Positions 46,179 through 55,796 of a stretch of 64,000 nt of DNA are shown piece after piece. The stretch comes from HGW-17 sp964516435 (lineage in GTDB: Bacteria > Myxococcota_A > Polyangia > HGW-17). Positions within the stretch are counted from its first letter, which is position 1, and every line of letters begins with the position of its first letter. Below the pieces are notes generated by a model that saw only the letters and a list, made by a program, of their open reading frames with translations, made no database searches and was not told the DNA's origin. Position numbers and translations under genes: made by a program. The stretch lies in contig CAZEZP010000001.1 of assembly GCA_964516435.1 (NCBI GenBank), positions 1 through 64,000 on the forward strand, given 5' to 3'.

Positions 46179-47307
46179 CGCCATCTACCTGGACGCGGCG
46201 GCATCTACCCCACCCTACCCCGAGGTGCTGGAAAAATACCTGCAGGTGGCTTCATCTGTATATGCCAATCCGGCCTCGGCCCACGGACTGGGCAGAGCGG
46301 CCGCGCAAGTGCTGGAGGAAGCGCGGGAACGCATTCGGGGAGTTCTGGGCGCCTCCGGCTGGCAGGTGGTGTTCACGTCGGGCGCAACCGAGGCGAACAA
46401 CTGGGTGCTGCGCGAACTGCCCCTGCCTGCGGGCGCCCGTGTGGCAATCTCGGCCGTCGAGCATGCCTGCGTGCGCAATGCGGCCACACATGCGGCCAAA
46501 CGCAACGGCTGGACGCTGGAAATCCTTCCCGTGCGCCCGGACGGCACCTTCGCCCCGGAAACAGTGGACGCCCTCGTGGCCCGGCCGCCCGATGCGCTGT
46601 CCATCATGGCTGTCAACAATGAAACAGGCGTCATTCTTCCGGTAGCGGAAATCGCGAAAAAACTGCTCGCGACCGGCGCCCGCACGTTCTTCCACGTGGA
46701 TGCCGTGCATGCGCTGGCACCTGGCATATGGCCGCGACTGGAAGGCATTTCCGCCGTGACGCTTTCCGCCCACAAGTTCCACGGACCCCGTGGCTGTGGC
46801 GTCCTGCTTCTGGCACCGGGCGTTGGACTTCCACCTCTGCTGCTCGGCGGCGGCCAGGAAAAGGGCATGCGTTCCGGAACGGTCAATGTGCCGGGCGCGG
46901 CCGCAACGGCGCTGGCCGTGGAACTGGCCATGAAGCGCCGGGATGCCGCATTCTTCGCGATGGGAAGTCATCTTTCCGATGCCGTAGCCCGCGCCTTGCC
47001 CACTGTGAAACTCCTGGGAGACGGCGCGCCCCGCACACCCTGGATCTGCATGTTCGCCGTTCCCGGCATGCGGGGAGATGCCCTGGTGCGCATGCTGGAC
47101 ATGGCCGGTGTGGAGGTATCCTCCGGATCCGCCTGCGCCTCGGGGAAGCAGGGGCTCTCCCCCACGCTGTCCGCCATGAAGGCGGATTTTCGCCTGGGCC
47201 ACGTTCGATTTTCCTGCCACACCCTGAATGCACGAAGTGAAATCGATGCGGCCGTGGAGCGTTTCGCGGAAGTCTTTTCGCGTTATGCCATCCCCCCCCT
47301 GCGCTGA
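46171..47307 (+). CDS. Cysteine desulfurase (IscS/NifS family, first copy)
   Basis: 378 residues. It makes persulfide sulfur from cysteine with PLP. PLP-binding Lys202 is in SAHKFHGPRG; the active Cys322 is in SGSACASG; the N-terminus YLDAAASTP replaces the usual DNAATT. The start overlaps lnt (ATGCCTGA). It is separated from nifU by 84 bp containing a separate promoter, so it may be regulated differently from the second desulfurase. It shares only the fold and core motifs with the NifS at 48282, so the two are diverged paralogs. Confidence 0.85.
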   Translation: MPDAIYLDAAASTPPYPEVLEKYLQVASSVYANPASAHGLGRAAAQVLEEARERIRGVLGASGWQVVFTSGATEANNWVLRELPLPAGARVAISAVEHACVRNAATHAAKRNGWTLEILPVRPDGTFAPETVDALVARPPDALSIMAVNNETGVILPVAEIAKKLLATGARTFFHVDAVHALAPGIWPRLEGISAVTLSAHKFHGPRGCGVLLLAPGVGLPPLLLGGGQEKGMRSGTVNVPGAAATALAVELAMKRRDAAFFAMGSHLSDAVARALPTVKLLGDGAPRTPWICMFAVPGMRGDALVRMLDMAGVEVSSGSACASGKQGLSPTLSAMKADFRLGHVRFSCHTLNARSEIDAAVERFAEVFSRYAIPPLR

Positions 47308-47339
47308 TGAGAATTTCATGTTTTTTTGTCGGGTTCCCA

Positions 47340-47367
47340 TTGACAAACCCGGAAACGTTCCTACTAT
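47340..47367 (+). promoter_or_regulatory. Sigma-70 promoter of nifU-nifS
   Basis: -35 TTGACA (47340-47345), 16-bp spacer, -10 TACTAT (47362-47367). Transcription would start near 47374, only 18 bases before the nifU ATG, which has GGAGG (47382-47386) at the right distance. Confidence 0.7.
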
Positions 47368-47380
47368 TAGCCGCGTCTAA
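47367..47380. promoter_or_regulatory. Operator TTAG-CCGCGT-CTAA at the nifU promoter
   Basis: This site begins at the last base of the -10 and covers the probable start of transcription, so a bound protein would block initiation. It has the same TTAG-N6-CTAA arms and the same CGTCTAA half as the tpx site at 2104-2117. Its inner bases are not fully palindromic. The regulator is not encoded in the window. Confidence 0.5.
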
Positions 47381-47391
47381 CGGAGGTCCTC

Positions 47392-48249
47392 ATGGCTTGG
47401 GACTATTCTGACAAAGTCAAGGATCATTACCTTCATCCACGCAACGTCGGCGTCGCCGAAAATGCGAACGCCGTGGGCGAAGTCGGCTCCATGGTGTGCG
47501 GCGACGCCCTGAAACTGACGCTGCGCATCAATCCCGACACCGGCATCATCGAGGATGCCCGCTTCCAGACCTACGGATGCGGCAGCGCCATCGCCAGTTC
47601 ATCCGCACTCACGGAACTGATCAAGGGGCTCACACTGGAGCAGGCGCTCAAAATCACCAATCAGGATCTCGCGCGCTATCTCGACGGACTCCCGGAAGAG
47701 AAGATGCACTGCTCGGTGATGGGCCGCGAGGCGCTGCAGGCGGCGGCGGCCAACTATCTCGGCAAGGAGTTCATCCACCAGGAGGAGGAGGAATTCCATA
47801 CCGTCTGCCAGTGCTTCCAGGTGAACAACGTCACCATCGAGAATGCCATCCGGGAAAACGGCCTCACCACGGTGGAGCAGGTGACGCATTACACCAAGGC
47901 CGGCGGCGCCTGCCGCAACTGTGTCCCGGAAATCGAGTCCATCCTGGCGCGGCTCGTTCCTGAAAAGAAGGAAGAGCCGAAGCCGGAACCACCCAAGGCC
48001 GCCACTGCTCCGATGAGCATGTTCCGGCGCATCAAAATCATCGAGGAGACGCTGGAGAACGAGATCCGCCCCGCCCTGCATACGGACAGCGGCGGCCTGG
48101 AGCTCATCGACGTGAGCGAGGAAGCGGTCGTGGTGCGCTTCACGGGCCGTTGCCACTCCTGCGTGCAGTCGGCCGTGACGCTGGAGTTCATCCAGGGAGC
48201 CCTGGAAAAGGCTCTGGGACAGCCGGTGAGGGTTCGTGAAATCAAGTGA
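47392..48249 (+). CDS. nifU: Fe-S cluster assembly scaffold NifU
   Basis: 285 residues with the full three-domain NifU layout. The IscU-like N-domain has scaffold cysteines Cys36, Cys63 and Cys107. The central BFD-like [2Fe-2S] domain has Cys139, Cys141, Cys174 and Cys177. After a Lys/Glu/Pro linker, the Nfu-type C-domain has Cys254-x-x-Cys257. The protein assembles clusters with sulfur from NifS and passes them on. The ATG at 47392 follows GGAGG. nifS starts 32 bp downstream. No nitrogenase genes are in view, so a general Fe-S role is likely. Confidence 0.95.
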   Translation: MAWDYSDKVKDHYLHPRNVGVAENANAVGEVGSMVCGDALKLTLRINPDTGIIEDARFQTYGCGSAIASSSALTELIKGLTLEQALKITNQDLARYLDGLPEEKMHCSVMGREALQAAAANYLGKEFIHQEEEEFHTVCQCFQVNNVTIENAIRENGLTTVEQVTHYTKAGGACRNCVPEIESILARLVPEKKEEPKPEPPKAATAPMSMFRRIKIIEETLENEIRPALHTDSGGLELIDVSEEAVVVRFTGRCHSCVQSAVTLEFIQGALEKALGQPVRVREIK

Positions 48250-48281
48250 TGGCGCCGTCTGCCGATTTCGGAGGTCGAACC

Positions 48282-49457
48282 ATGCCGTCCGTGACCTATC
48301 TCGACAACAACGCCACCACCGCCGTCGCTCCGGAAGTGGTGGAAGCCATGCTTCCCTACCTGCGCGAGGAATACGGCAATCCTTCCAGCATGCACGATTT
48401 CGGGGGACACCTGGCCAAGCACATCGACCGGGCGCGCGCGCAACTGGCGGCGCTCCTGGGCGCGCATCCCGATGAAATCATCTTCACCTCGTGCGGCACG
48501 GAAAGCGACAACACGGCGATCTTCTCCGCACTGGAGACGCGCCCGGGGAAACGCCACATCGTCACCACCCAGGTGGAACATCCGGCCATCCTGCACCAGA
48601 TGGAGTTTCTGCAGAAGAAGGGCTACGAGGTCACCTTCGTGGGCGTGCGCCCGGATGGCATCTGCGAGCCCGAAGCCATCCGGGAAGCCATCCGTCCGGA
48701 TACCGCCATCGTGAGCGTGATGTGGGCCAACAACGAAACCGGCGTGCTCATGCCCATCGAGAAAATCGCCCAGGTCGCCAAAGAGCGCGGCGTCCTGTTC
48801 CACACCGATGCCGTGCAGGCCGTGGGCAAGGTGCCCATCGACCTTTCCCGCGTGCCCGTGGACATGCTCTCGCTGTCCGGGCACAAACTGCATGCTCCCA
48901 AGGGAATCGGCGCGCTGTATCTGCGCCGTGGAACGCCCTTCAAGCCCTACATCATGGGCGGCCACCAGGAGAACGGGCGGCGCGGGGGCACCTATGCCGT
49001 GCCCAGCATCATGGCGCTGGGCGCCGCAGCCGAACTGGCCGCCCGCCACATGGACGCGGAACGCGAGCACATCACGCGCCTGCGGGACCGGCTGGAAGCC
49101 GGGATCGTGGAGCGCATCCCGGCCGTCCATCTGCTGGGCAGCCGCGAGCATCGCCTGTTCAATACCTGCACGGTATCGTTCGAGTACGTGGAGGGCGAGG
49201 CCATCCTGCTTTTGCTTTCCGAGCACGGCATCTGCGCTTCTTCGGGTTCGGCCTGCTCTTCGGGCTCCCTGGAGCCCTCGCACGTGCTGCGGGCCATGGG
49301 GCTGCCGTTCGAACTGTGCCACGCCTCCATCCGCTTCTCCTTCTCCCGGTACAACACGGACGCCGACGTGGATCGCGTGCTGGAAGTCCTGCCCGGCATC
49401 ATCCGGAACCTGCGCCGCATCAGCCCATTCACCCCACCGGCCCTGCTGGAAGCCTGA
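48282..49457 (+). CDS. nifS: Cysteine desulfurase NifS
   Basis: 391 residues. Start YLDNNATTAVAPEV is the family signature; PLP Lys202 is in LSGHKLHAPKG and catalytic Cys325 is in SSGSACSSGS. Both numbers equal those of Azotobacter NifS. It supplies sulfur to NifU, encoded just upstream and sharing the promoter at 47340. The ATG at 48282 with GGAGG 7 bases before is preferred over an in-frame upstream start at 48249. Confidence 0.94.
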   Translation: MPSVTYLDNNATTAVAPEVVEAMLPYLREEYGNPSSMHDFGGHLAKHIDRARAQLAALLGAHPDEIIFTSCGTESDNTAIFSALETRPGKRHIVTTQVEHPAILHQMEFLQKKGYEVTFVGVRPDGICEPEAIREAIRPDTAIVSVMWANNETGVLMPIEKIAQVAKERGVLFHTDAVQAVGKVPIDLSRVPVDMLSLSGHKLHAPKGIGALYLRRGTPFKPYIMGGHQENGRRGGTYAVPSIMALGAAAELAARHMDAEREHITRLRDRLEAGIVERIPAVHLLGSREHRLFNTCTVSFEYVEGEAILLLLSEHGICASSGSACSSGSLEPSHVLRAMGLPFELCHASIRFSFSRYNTDADVDRVLEVLPGIIRNLRRISPFTPPALLEA

Positions 49458-49616
49458 TTCCCCGCAATCCGGTTCCACGGAATCCATGGGCATTGCAGGC
49501 ATTTCGGCGCGGCCCGAAAGGAAATACCAAGGCCGCGGGGAAAGGTCGCACGGGAATGCGCGTATGTTTTCGGCCGTTGGGTTCACGCGTTGATTTCCAT
49601 GCGGGAGTGGGATAGC

Positions 49617-51680
49617 ATGCGGCCGATGTCGACGATTCTCCTTCCACGGACATTGCAGGCGCGGCTGGATTCCATCCGGTGGCGCCTGCGTTTTTCGTTC
49701 TTTTTGAACAACATCCTCCCCATCTGGGCGCTGCTCGCGGGAATGTGGGGGCTCGTACGCGTGGCCCTGCGGGCCGAGTGGCTGGAACCGGCATGGCTGC
49801 ACGCCGCACAAGGGGGGCTGGGCGCCCTGGCGGCCGGCGGGCTGGTGTGGGCGATCGTGCGCCCGGTTTCGCGCCTGGCGGCCGCCCGCTGCCTCGATGC
49901 GGCGTCCGGCGGCAGCACCGTGATTCCGGCGGCGGTCAGTTATGCCGATTTCCCCGCTTCCGGATCGTTCGTGCAACTCGCCGTCCGGCAGGCGGACGAG
50001 CATGCCGCCCGCATCGAGCCCCGGCAAGCCGTTTCCCTGGCGATTTCCCCCGCTGGATGGGCGTTTTTCGCTTTCCTGCCACTATCCTTCCTGCTTCCCG
50101 GACTCGTGAAACCTCCCCGCCTTGAATTTCGGGTCGCTGCCCTGCCGGAAATGCGGCATTCCCTGGACATCACGCCCAATTTCGCGAAGGAAGACCCCGA
50201 GTTCGTGGTACTCAAGGAAGAACTGCGCGATTTGATCCGCCAGACGGAACTGTTCGGGGATCCGCGCACGAAGGAACTGGCCCGGCAACTGGAAAAACTG
50301 ATCCAGGACGTCGAACGGGGGGTCATCCGGCCATCCGATGCGGCCCAGAAGGCTTCCGAAATCGCACGTGAACTGGAAGACGGCGCCAAGGCCGACCCGG
50401 TCACGGGAGAACTGGAAGCCGCCTTCGAGGAACTGGCCAAAGCGCTGAAGAAGGAAAAGGAATTCTCGGAACTGGCCAAGGCCATGGAGAACAAGGATTT
50501 CGAAGGGGTCAAGCGGGAAATGGTGCGGCTCGAACAGAAGCGGGCGCAGAAGACGCCCGAAGAGCAGCAGAAGATGGACGCCGCCATGCAGAAGGCCATG
50601 GACGAGGCCGCCCGTGCGCTGGAAGCCAAGGCGGCCCGTGCCGAAGCCCGCGCCCGCCAGGAGGAGGCGCGCAACCGCAGGGAGGAAGCACAAAAGGCCC
50701 AGAAGGAAGCGCAGCGCTTCCGCCAGGCCGCCGAAACGGTGCGCAACATGGGCAAATCCCCCGAGGAAAAGGCCAAGGCGCTTCAAAAACGCCTGGAGGA
50801 AGCGCAAAAGGCCGGCGATCGCGAGCAGGCCGAATCCCTGAAGCGGGCCATGGAACGCATGCAGCAGGCCCAGAAGGAAATGCAAAAACAGCAGGGTCAG
50901 CAGCAAGGCCAGCAAGGCCAGCAAGGCCAACAGCAGGGCCAGCAAGGCCAACAGCAGGGCCAGCAAGGCCAGCAAGGCCAACAGCAGGGCCAGCAAGGCC
51001 AACAGCAGGGCCAGCAAGGCCAACAGCAGGGCCAGCAAGGCCAACAGCAGGGCCAGCAAGGCCAGCAGCAGGGTCAGCAGCAAGGCCAGCAGCAGGGCCA
51101 GCAAGGCCAGCAGCAGGGTCAGCAGCAGAGCCAGAATCCAGCCCGGAACATGGGCGAATCCGTCGACCAGTACATGCGGGGCCGTTCCGAGCAGGAAAGC
51201 CGCCAGCGCACATCGGATGCCGCCAGGGACGTGCGGGAAGCCATGAAACGCCTGCGCCAGCAGGGCGGACAGTGCCAGGGCGGTTCTTCCGGCGGCAAAC
51301 AGGGCGGTGTGCAGGATTTCTTCCGGCGAGCCGCGGGTGAACCATCGGGTTCGAAACCGGGAGCGGGAAAACCGGGTGGTCAACCCGGGTCCGGCATCGG
51401 CTCCGAGGATGGCGGCAAACTGCTCGGAAAGTCCGAACGCACCGAGGTCAAGACGACCGACAAGCAACTCGATGCCAAACGGCAGGGAGAAGGCCCCACC
51501 CGCCAGGAAATCATCTATGGCGCATCCGAAAAGGGATTTTCGAAGACGCAATACAAGGAAGTCTTCACGAAATACCAGGAAGCCGCCAAGGAAGTGCTCA
51601 AAGACGAAAAGATTCCGCCGGGCTACAAGCATCTGGTGAAGGTGTACTACCGTCTCATCCGGCCCCGGGAAGGACAGTGA
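49617..51680 (+). CDS. DUF4175-like membrane protein with Gln-Gly repeat
   Basis: About 687 residues. Helices near 20-50, 60-85 and 145-168 are followed by a long charged coiled coil (180-430, many Lys/Glu/Ala), then about 80 residues of almost pure Gln and Gly, and a basic C-terminal domain (KGFSKTQYKEVFTKYQEAAK). This architecture is that of DUF4175 proteins, often beside MoxR and BatA genes. The function is unknown; probably a structural or regulatory partner of the MoxR system in the inner membrane. The ATG at 49617 follows GGAGTGGGA; 49626 is possible. The MoxR gene begins 4 bp after the stop. Confidence 0.75.
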   Translation: MRPMSTILLPRTLQARLDSIRWRLRFSFFLNNILPIWALLAGMWGLVRVALRAEWLEPAWLHAAQGGLGALAAGGLVWAIVRPVSRLAAARCLDAASGGSTVIPAAVSYADFPASGSFVQLAVRQADEHAARIEPRQAVSLAISPAGWAFFAFLPLSFLLPGLVKPPRLEFRVAALPEMRHSLDITPNFAKEDPEFVVLKEELRDLIRQTELFGDPRTKELARQLEKLIQDVERGVIRPSDAAQKASEIARELEDGAKADPVTGELEAAFEELAKALKKEKEFSELAKAMENKDFEGVKREMVRLEQKRAQKTPEEQQKMDAAMQKAMDEAARALEAKAARAEARARQEEARNRREEAQKAQKEAQRFRQAAETVRNMGKSPEEKAKALQKRLEEAQKAGDREQAESLKRAMERMQQAQKEMQKQQGQQQGQQGQQGQQQGQQGQQQGQQGQQGQQQGQQGQQQGQQGQQQGQQGQQQGQQGQQQGQQQGQQQGQQGQQQGQQQSQNPARNMGESVDQYMRGRSEQESRQRTSDAARDVREAMKRLRQQGGQCQGGSSGGKQGGVQDFFRRAAGEPSGSKPGAGKPGGQPGSGIGSEDGGKLLGKSERTEVKTTDKQLDAKRQGEGPTRQEIIYGASEKGFSKTQYKEVFTKYQEAAKEVLKDEKIPPGYKHLVKVYYRLIRPREGQ
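50889..51134. repeat. In-frame Gln-Gly coding tandem repeat
   Basis: About 245 bp built of CAGCAAGGC and CAACAGCAGGGC blocks, with a 21-bp higher-order unit encoding QGQQQGQ. It encodes (GQQ/GQQQ)n in the DUF4175-like protein. The length is a multiple of three. Being nearly perfect, it should be prone to slippage and to assembly error. Confidence 0.9.
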
Positions 51681-51684
51681 CCGC

Positions 51685-52686
<1,002 letters not shown>

Positions 52687-52714
52687 CGTTCCCGAATTTC
52701 AAAGGATCCGCCGC

Positions 52715-53647
52715 ATGCCCGACACTTCCGCCTACGTCGCCCGCCGCGCCCAGTTGGCCAAAGCCGCCATCGAGGCATCCATGGGACGGGACTTCCTGGC
52801 CGAACTGGAACGCCTGTTCCTGATCTCCCGGCAGGTGATGGCGGGGAAACTGCGGGCCGAGCGCCGCACCAAGAAACGCGGCAGCGGCCTCGAGTTCGCG
52901 GAGCACCGGGAGTACAACCAGGGCGACGACTTCCGCCACATCGACTGGAACCTCTACGGGCGCCTGGAAAAACTCTTCGTGCGTCTGTACGAGGAGGAGG
53001 AGGACATCCCCGTCTACGTCCTGTTCGACGTTTCGGCCTCCATGCTGGAGGGCGAGCCCGTAAAAGCCGTGCACGCCTTCCGCGTGGCCTCGGCCATCGC
53101 CTATGTGACGCTGGCGCACCTGGATCGCGCCGTCATGCTGCCGTTTTCCGCGGCGATGGACCAACTTCCGCCCCCGGGCCGCGGCAAGGGACGCCTGTTC
53201 AAGATGTTCCACACCATCCGCAATGCGCCGCTCGGCGGCGTCACGGATCTGGTCCAGGCTTCCCGCTCGTTCGTGTTCCGCCGGCCGCGCCGTGGCCATG
53301 TGGTGCTGATTTCCGACTTTCTCACCCCTGCCGGCTATGAAGATACCATCAACCTGCTGCGCTACCACCGCTACCGCGTGGTGGTGGTGCAGGTGCTCTC
53401 CCCGCAGGAAATGGCGCCGAAACTGTCCGGAGATCTCGAACTTCTGGACGTGGAAACGGGCGATACCCGCAGCATCACCGTCACGGCCGGCCTGCTGCGC
53501 GCCTACATGGCCGAACTCGAGAAATACACGCAGGGTCTGCGCTCCTTCTGCCAGGACCGCGCCATTCCCTATTTCCTGTCCCCTTCGGACCAGGACCTCG
53601 AGACGCTGATGCTCGATGTGTTCCGCAAGGGAGGGCTGCTGCGATGA
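52715..53647 (+). CDS. DUF58 domain protein
   Basis: 310 residues. The DUF58 signature EYNQGDDFRHIDWNLYGRLEKLFVR is at about 68-92, followed by a VWA-like fold with a MIDAS-like FDVSASM and ISDFLTPAG. These proteins bind MoxR ATPase and are thought to help insert or fold partner complexes. The ATG at 52715 follows AAGGA; the stop overlaps the start of the BatA-like gene (ATGA, 4 bp). Confidence 0.92.
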   Translation: MPDTSAYVARRAQLAKAAIEASMGRDFLAELERLFLISRQVMAGKLRAERRTKKRGSGLEFAEHREYNQGDDFRHIDWNLYGRLEKLFVRLYEEEEDIPVYVLFDVSASMLEGEPVKAVHAFRVASAIAYVTLAHLDRAVMLPFSAAMDQLPPPGRGKGRLFKMFHTIRNAPLGGVTDLVQASRSFVFRRPRRGHVVLISDFLTPAGYEDTINLLRYHRYRVVVVQVLSPQEMAPKLSGDLELLDVETGDTRSITVTAGLLRAYMAELEKYTQGLRSFCQDRAIPYFLSPSDQDLETLMLDVFRKGGLLR

Positions 53648-55773
53648 GCTTCTGGGGACTGACGCCCGCCATGATGGCGCAGGTCGCGGCCATATTCGGC
53701 GGCCTGGCCTTTCTGCTCTACCTGCTCAAGATGCGCGAGCGGCTCGTACCCGTATCCGCGCACTTCCTGTGGGACCGCGTGTTGCGCGCCGGACAGCGCA
53801 GCCTGCTCGCCCGTATCCTGCGCCGCCTGTTCTCGTTCCTGCTGCAGATGCTCATCCTGGGCTCGGTCATCCTTTCGCTGGGAGAGCCCCGCGCCACGGC
53901 CACGGCCCGCAGGCCGGAACGCATCGTACTGCTGCTGGACGAATCGGCCTCCATGCGCGCGACCGACGTGAAGCGCGGCTCGGCGCCGGTCTCCCGCTGG
54001 GAGGAAGCCGTGGATCAGGCCCGCTCCATCATCCGCAACAAACGCGACAACGATGAAATCCTGCTGGCCACCTATTCCACGCGCGCGACCTCCCGCACAC
54101 CCTGGGAAAGCGACACGGCCCGCCTGCTGTCGACCCTGGAAAAACTGGAACCCACGGACATGCCGGGAAACCTGGCCGTGGGGCTCGCGCATGCACAGGA
54201 AGTGATTGCGGCATCCGAGGAACCCGCCCGGGTGATCATCATCACGGATGCGGCCGGCGAGGAACCCGCCCGGGACGTCGTATGGGGTCCAGTGCCGGAC
54301 GGCTGCCCGGCACGAGGGCACGTGGACGTCACCGGAATGGACATCCATTTCGTCCCCATCATTTCGACGGCCGAAACGGGCAACGTGGCCATCACCCAAC
54401 TGGCCGCCCGCGCCCTGCCGGCGGACCCGGACACCGGCGAAGTGCTCTTCCAGGCTGTGAACACGGGGCAAAAGACGGCCAAGGGACGCGTGGATTTCTA
54501 CGTAGATGGCAACTGGCGCGAAAGCCGTCCCCTGGAACTGGGCGCAGGCGAGGAAAAGAACTTCCTGATCCGCCTGCCCCTTTCCGGCGCCCAACTGGAG
54601 GCGCGCCTGTCCCTGCCCGACGACGTAGAAGATCCCTTCCCGGTGGATGACAGGGCCTGGTCGGTGCTCCCCCGCAAGCCGTTGCCCCGCGTGCTGATGG
54701 TGGGCCGCGAGAACCTGTTCCTGGAGGCGGCCCTCCTGCTGCTGCCGGGAACCGTGCGCAAGGTATCCGCCGAAGAATACCGTCCGGCGCTCCTCGAGCA
54801 CTGCATGGACCCGTCGGGCGACCCCTGCAATTTCGTGATTTTCAACGAATTCGTCCCGGCGAACGTGCCTTCCACTCCCAACCAGTTGTGGATCCACCCT
54901 GGCGCGGACCCGGCTGCCAAAATTCCCTTCCGCATCGCCTCCCGCTTCCGGGAGAACCTGCAGATCCTGTGGACCGGCGGCGCGCGCATCCATCCCATCA
55001 TGGAAGGCGTCTCCATGAAGGACGTGAACCTGTGGGGAACCTCCACTGCCTTCGCCCTGGAAAGCAAGGATCGCCCCCTGATGCAGGTGGACGACCGCGG
55101 CACGGTGCTCGCCCTCCTGCGTTCCCTTCCCACGGGGCAGCTGGTGGCGCTGGGCTTCTCCCTGCACGAATCCGATTTCGTGCTGCAGGTCTCCTTCCCG
55201 GTGTTCATGCTCAACCTGGTCAACTGGGCCATGGGCGCCACTCCTGGCTACATCGCCACCTACCCCACGGGCGCTGCTCGCGAATTCACACTGGATTCCG
55301 ACCGGCTGCAGTATCCCGACGGCCGGATGCTCGAGATTTCCGGCGCGGGACTCGTGTTCACGCCGCCCTACACGGGCGTATACACCTTCTTCAAGGGAAC
55401 CGAGCCGGTGCATGCAGTGGCGGCATCGCTCCTCTCGCCCGAGGAAAGCCGCATCGCTACGCAGCCGCTGGAAATTTCCTGCAAACCCGTTCCGGTGTGG
55501 AAGCAGCGCGTGCAGTTGTGGACGGCCCGCACGAAAGTCCGCTGGCATCCCCTGCTGCTGCTGGCGCTGGCGGGAATCGGCTTCCTGATCATGGGATATC
55601 TGCGCGGGGCATGGGGCGCTTTGATGGCGTTCCTGGGCGCGCTTGTCCTGGCTCTGGGCGTGATTCACGTGCTGGTGAATTCGGGCGCGCCCCCGTGGGC
55701 GGCGCTTCTGGGCGCGGCTTTCACACTGCTGTGCATCGAGTGGTGGACGTACCACCGGCGCATCACCGTGTAA
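53644..55773 (+). CDS. BatA/VWA membrane protein
   Basis: 709 residues. N-terminal BatA helices (MAQVAAIFGGLAFLLYLLKM and LFSFLLQMLILGSVILSL) flank a short loop; the VWA domain (95-235) has MIDAS DESASM and IITDAAGEE. The middle part has a CARDB-like and then a GATase-like fold (PRVLMVGRENLFLEAALLL). Two helices lie near the C-terminus (LLLLALAGIGFLIMGYL and LMAFLGALVLALGVIHVLV). It is part of the MoxR-linked Bat system in the inner membrane, whose role (envelope stress, oxygen tolerance) is only partly known. Confidence 0.85.
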   Translation: MSFWGLTPAMMAQVAAIFGGLAFLLYLLKMRERLVPVSAHFLWDRVLRAGQRSLLARILRRLFSFLLQMLILGSVILSLGEPRATATARRPERIVLLLDESASMRATDVKRGSAPVSRWEEAVDQARSIIRNKRDNDEILLATYSTRATSRTPWESDTARLLSTLEKLEPTDMPGNLAVGLAHAQEVIAASEEPARVIIITDAAGEEPARDVVWGPVPDGCPARGHVDVTGMDIHFVPIISTAETGNVAITQLAARALPADPDTGEVLFQAVNTGQKTAKGRVDFYVDGNWRESRPLELGAGEEKNFLIRLPLSGAQLEARLSLPDDVEDPFPVDDRAWSVLPRKPLPRVLMVGRENLFLEAALLLLPGTVRKVSAEEYRPALLEHCMDPSGDPCNFVIFNEFVPANVPSTPNQLWIHPGADPAAKIPFRIASRFRENLQILWTGGARIHPIMEGVSMKDVNLWGTSTAFALESKDRPLMQVDDRGTVLALLRSLPTGQLVALGFSLHESDFVLQVSFPVFMLNLVNWAMGATPGYIATYPTGAAREFTLDSDRLQYPDGRMLEISGAGLVFTPPYTGVYTFFKGTEPVHAVAASLLSPEESRIATQPLEISCKPVPVWKQRVQLWTARTKVRWHPLLLLALAGIGFLIMGYLRGAWGALMAFLGALVLALGVIHVLVNSGAPPWAALLGAAFTLLCIEWWTYHRRITV

Positions 55774-55796
55774 CAGCGCCGAGGTCGAGGTGATTC

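Noticed and set aside
47889..50027. 712-codon open frame on the minus strand
   Set aside because: Antisense of nifU, nifS and the DUF4175-like gene, all of which are supported by catalytic residues.
50889..51134. CRISPR array
   Set aside because: The repeats are contiguous and in frame, without unique spacers.
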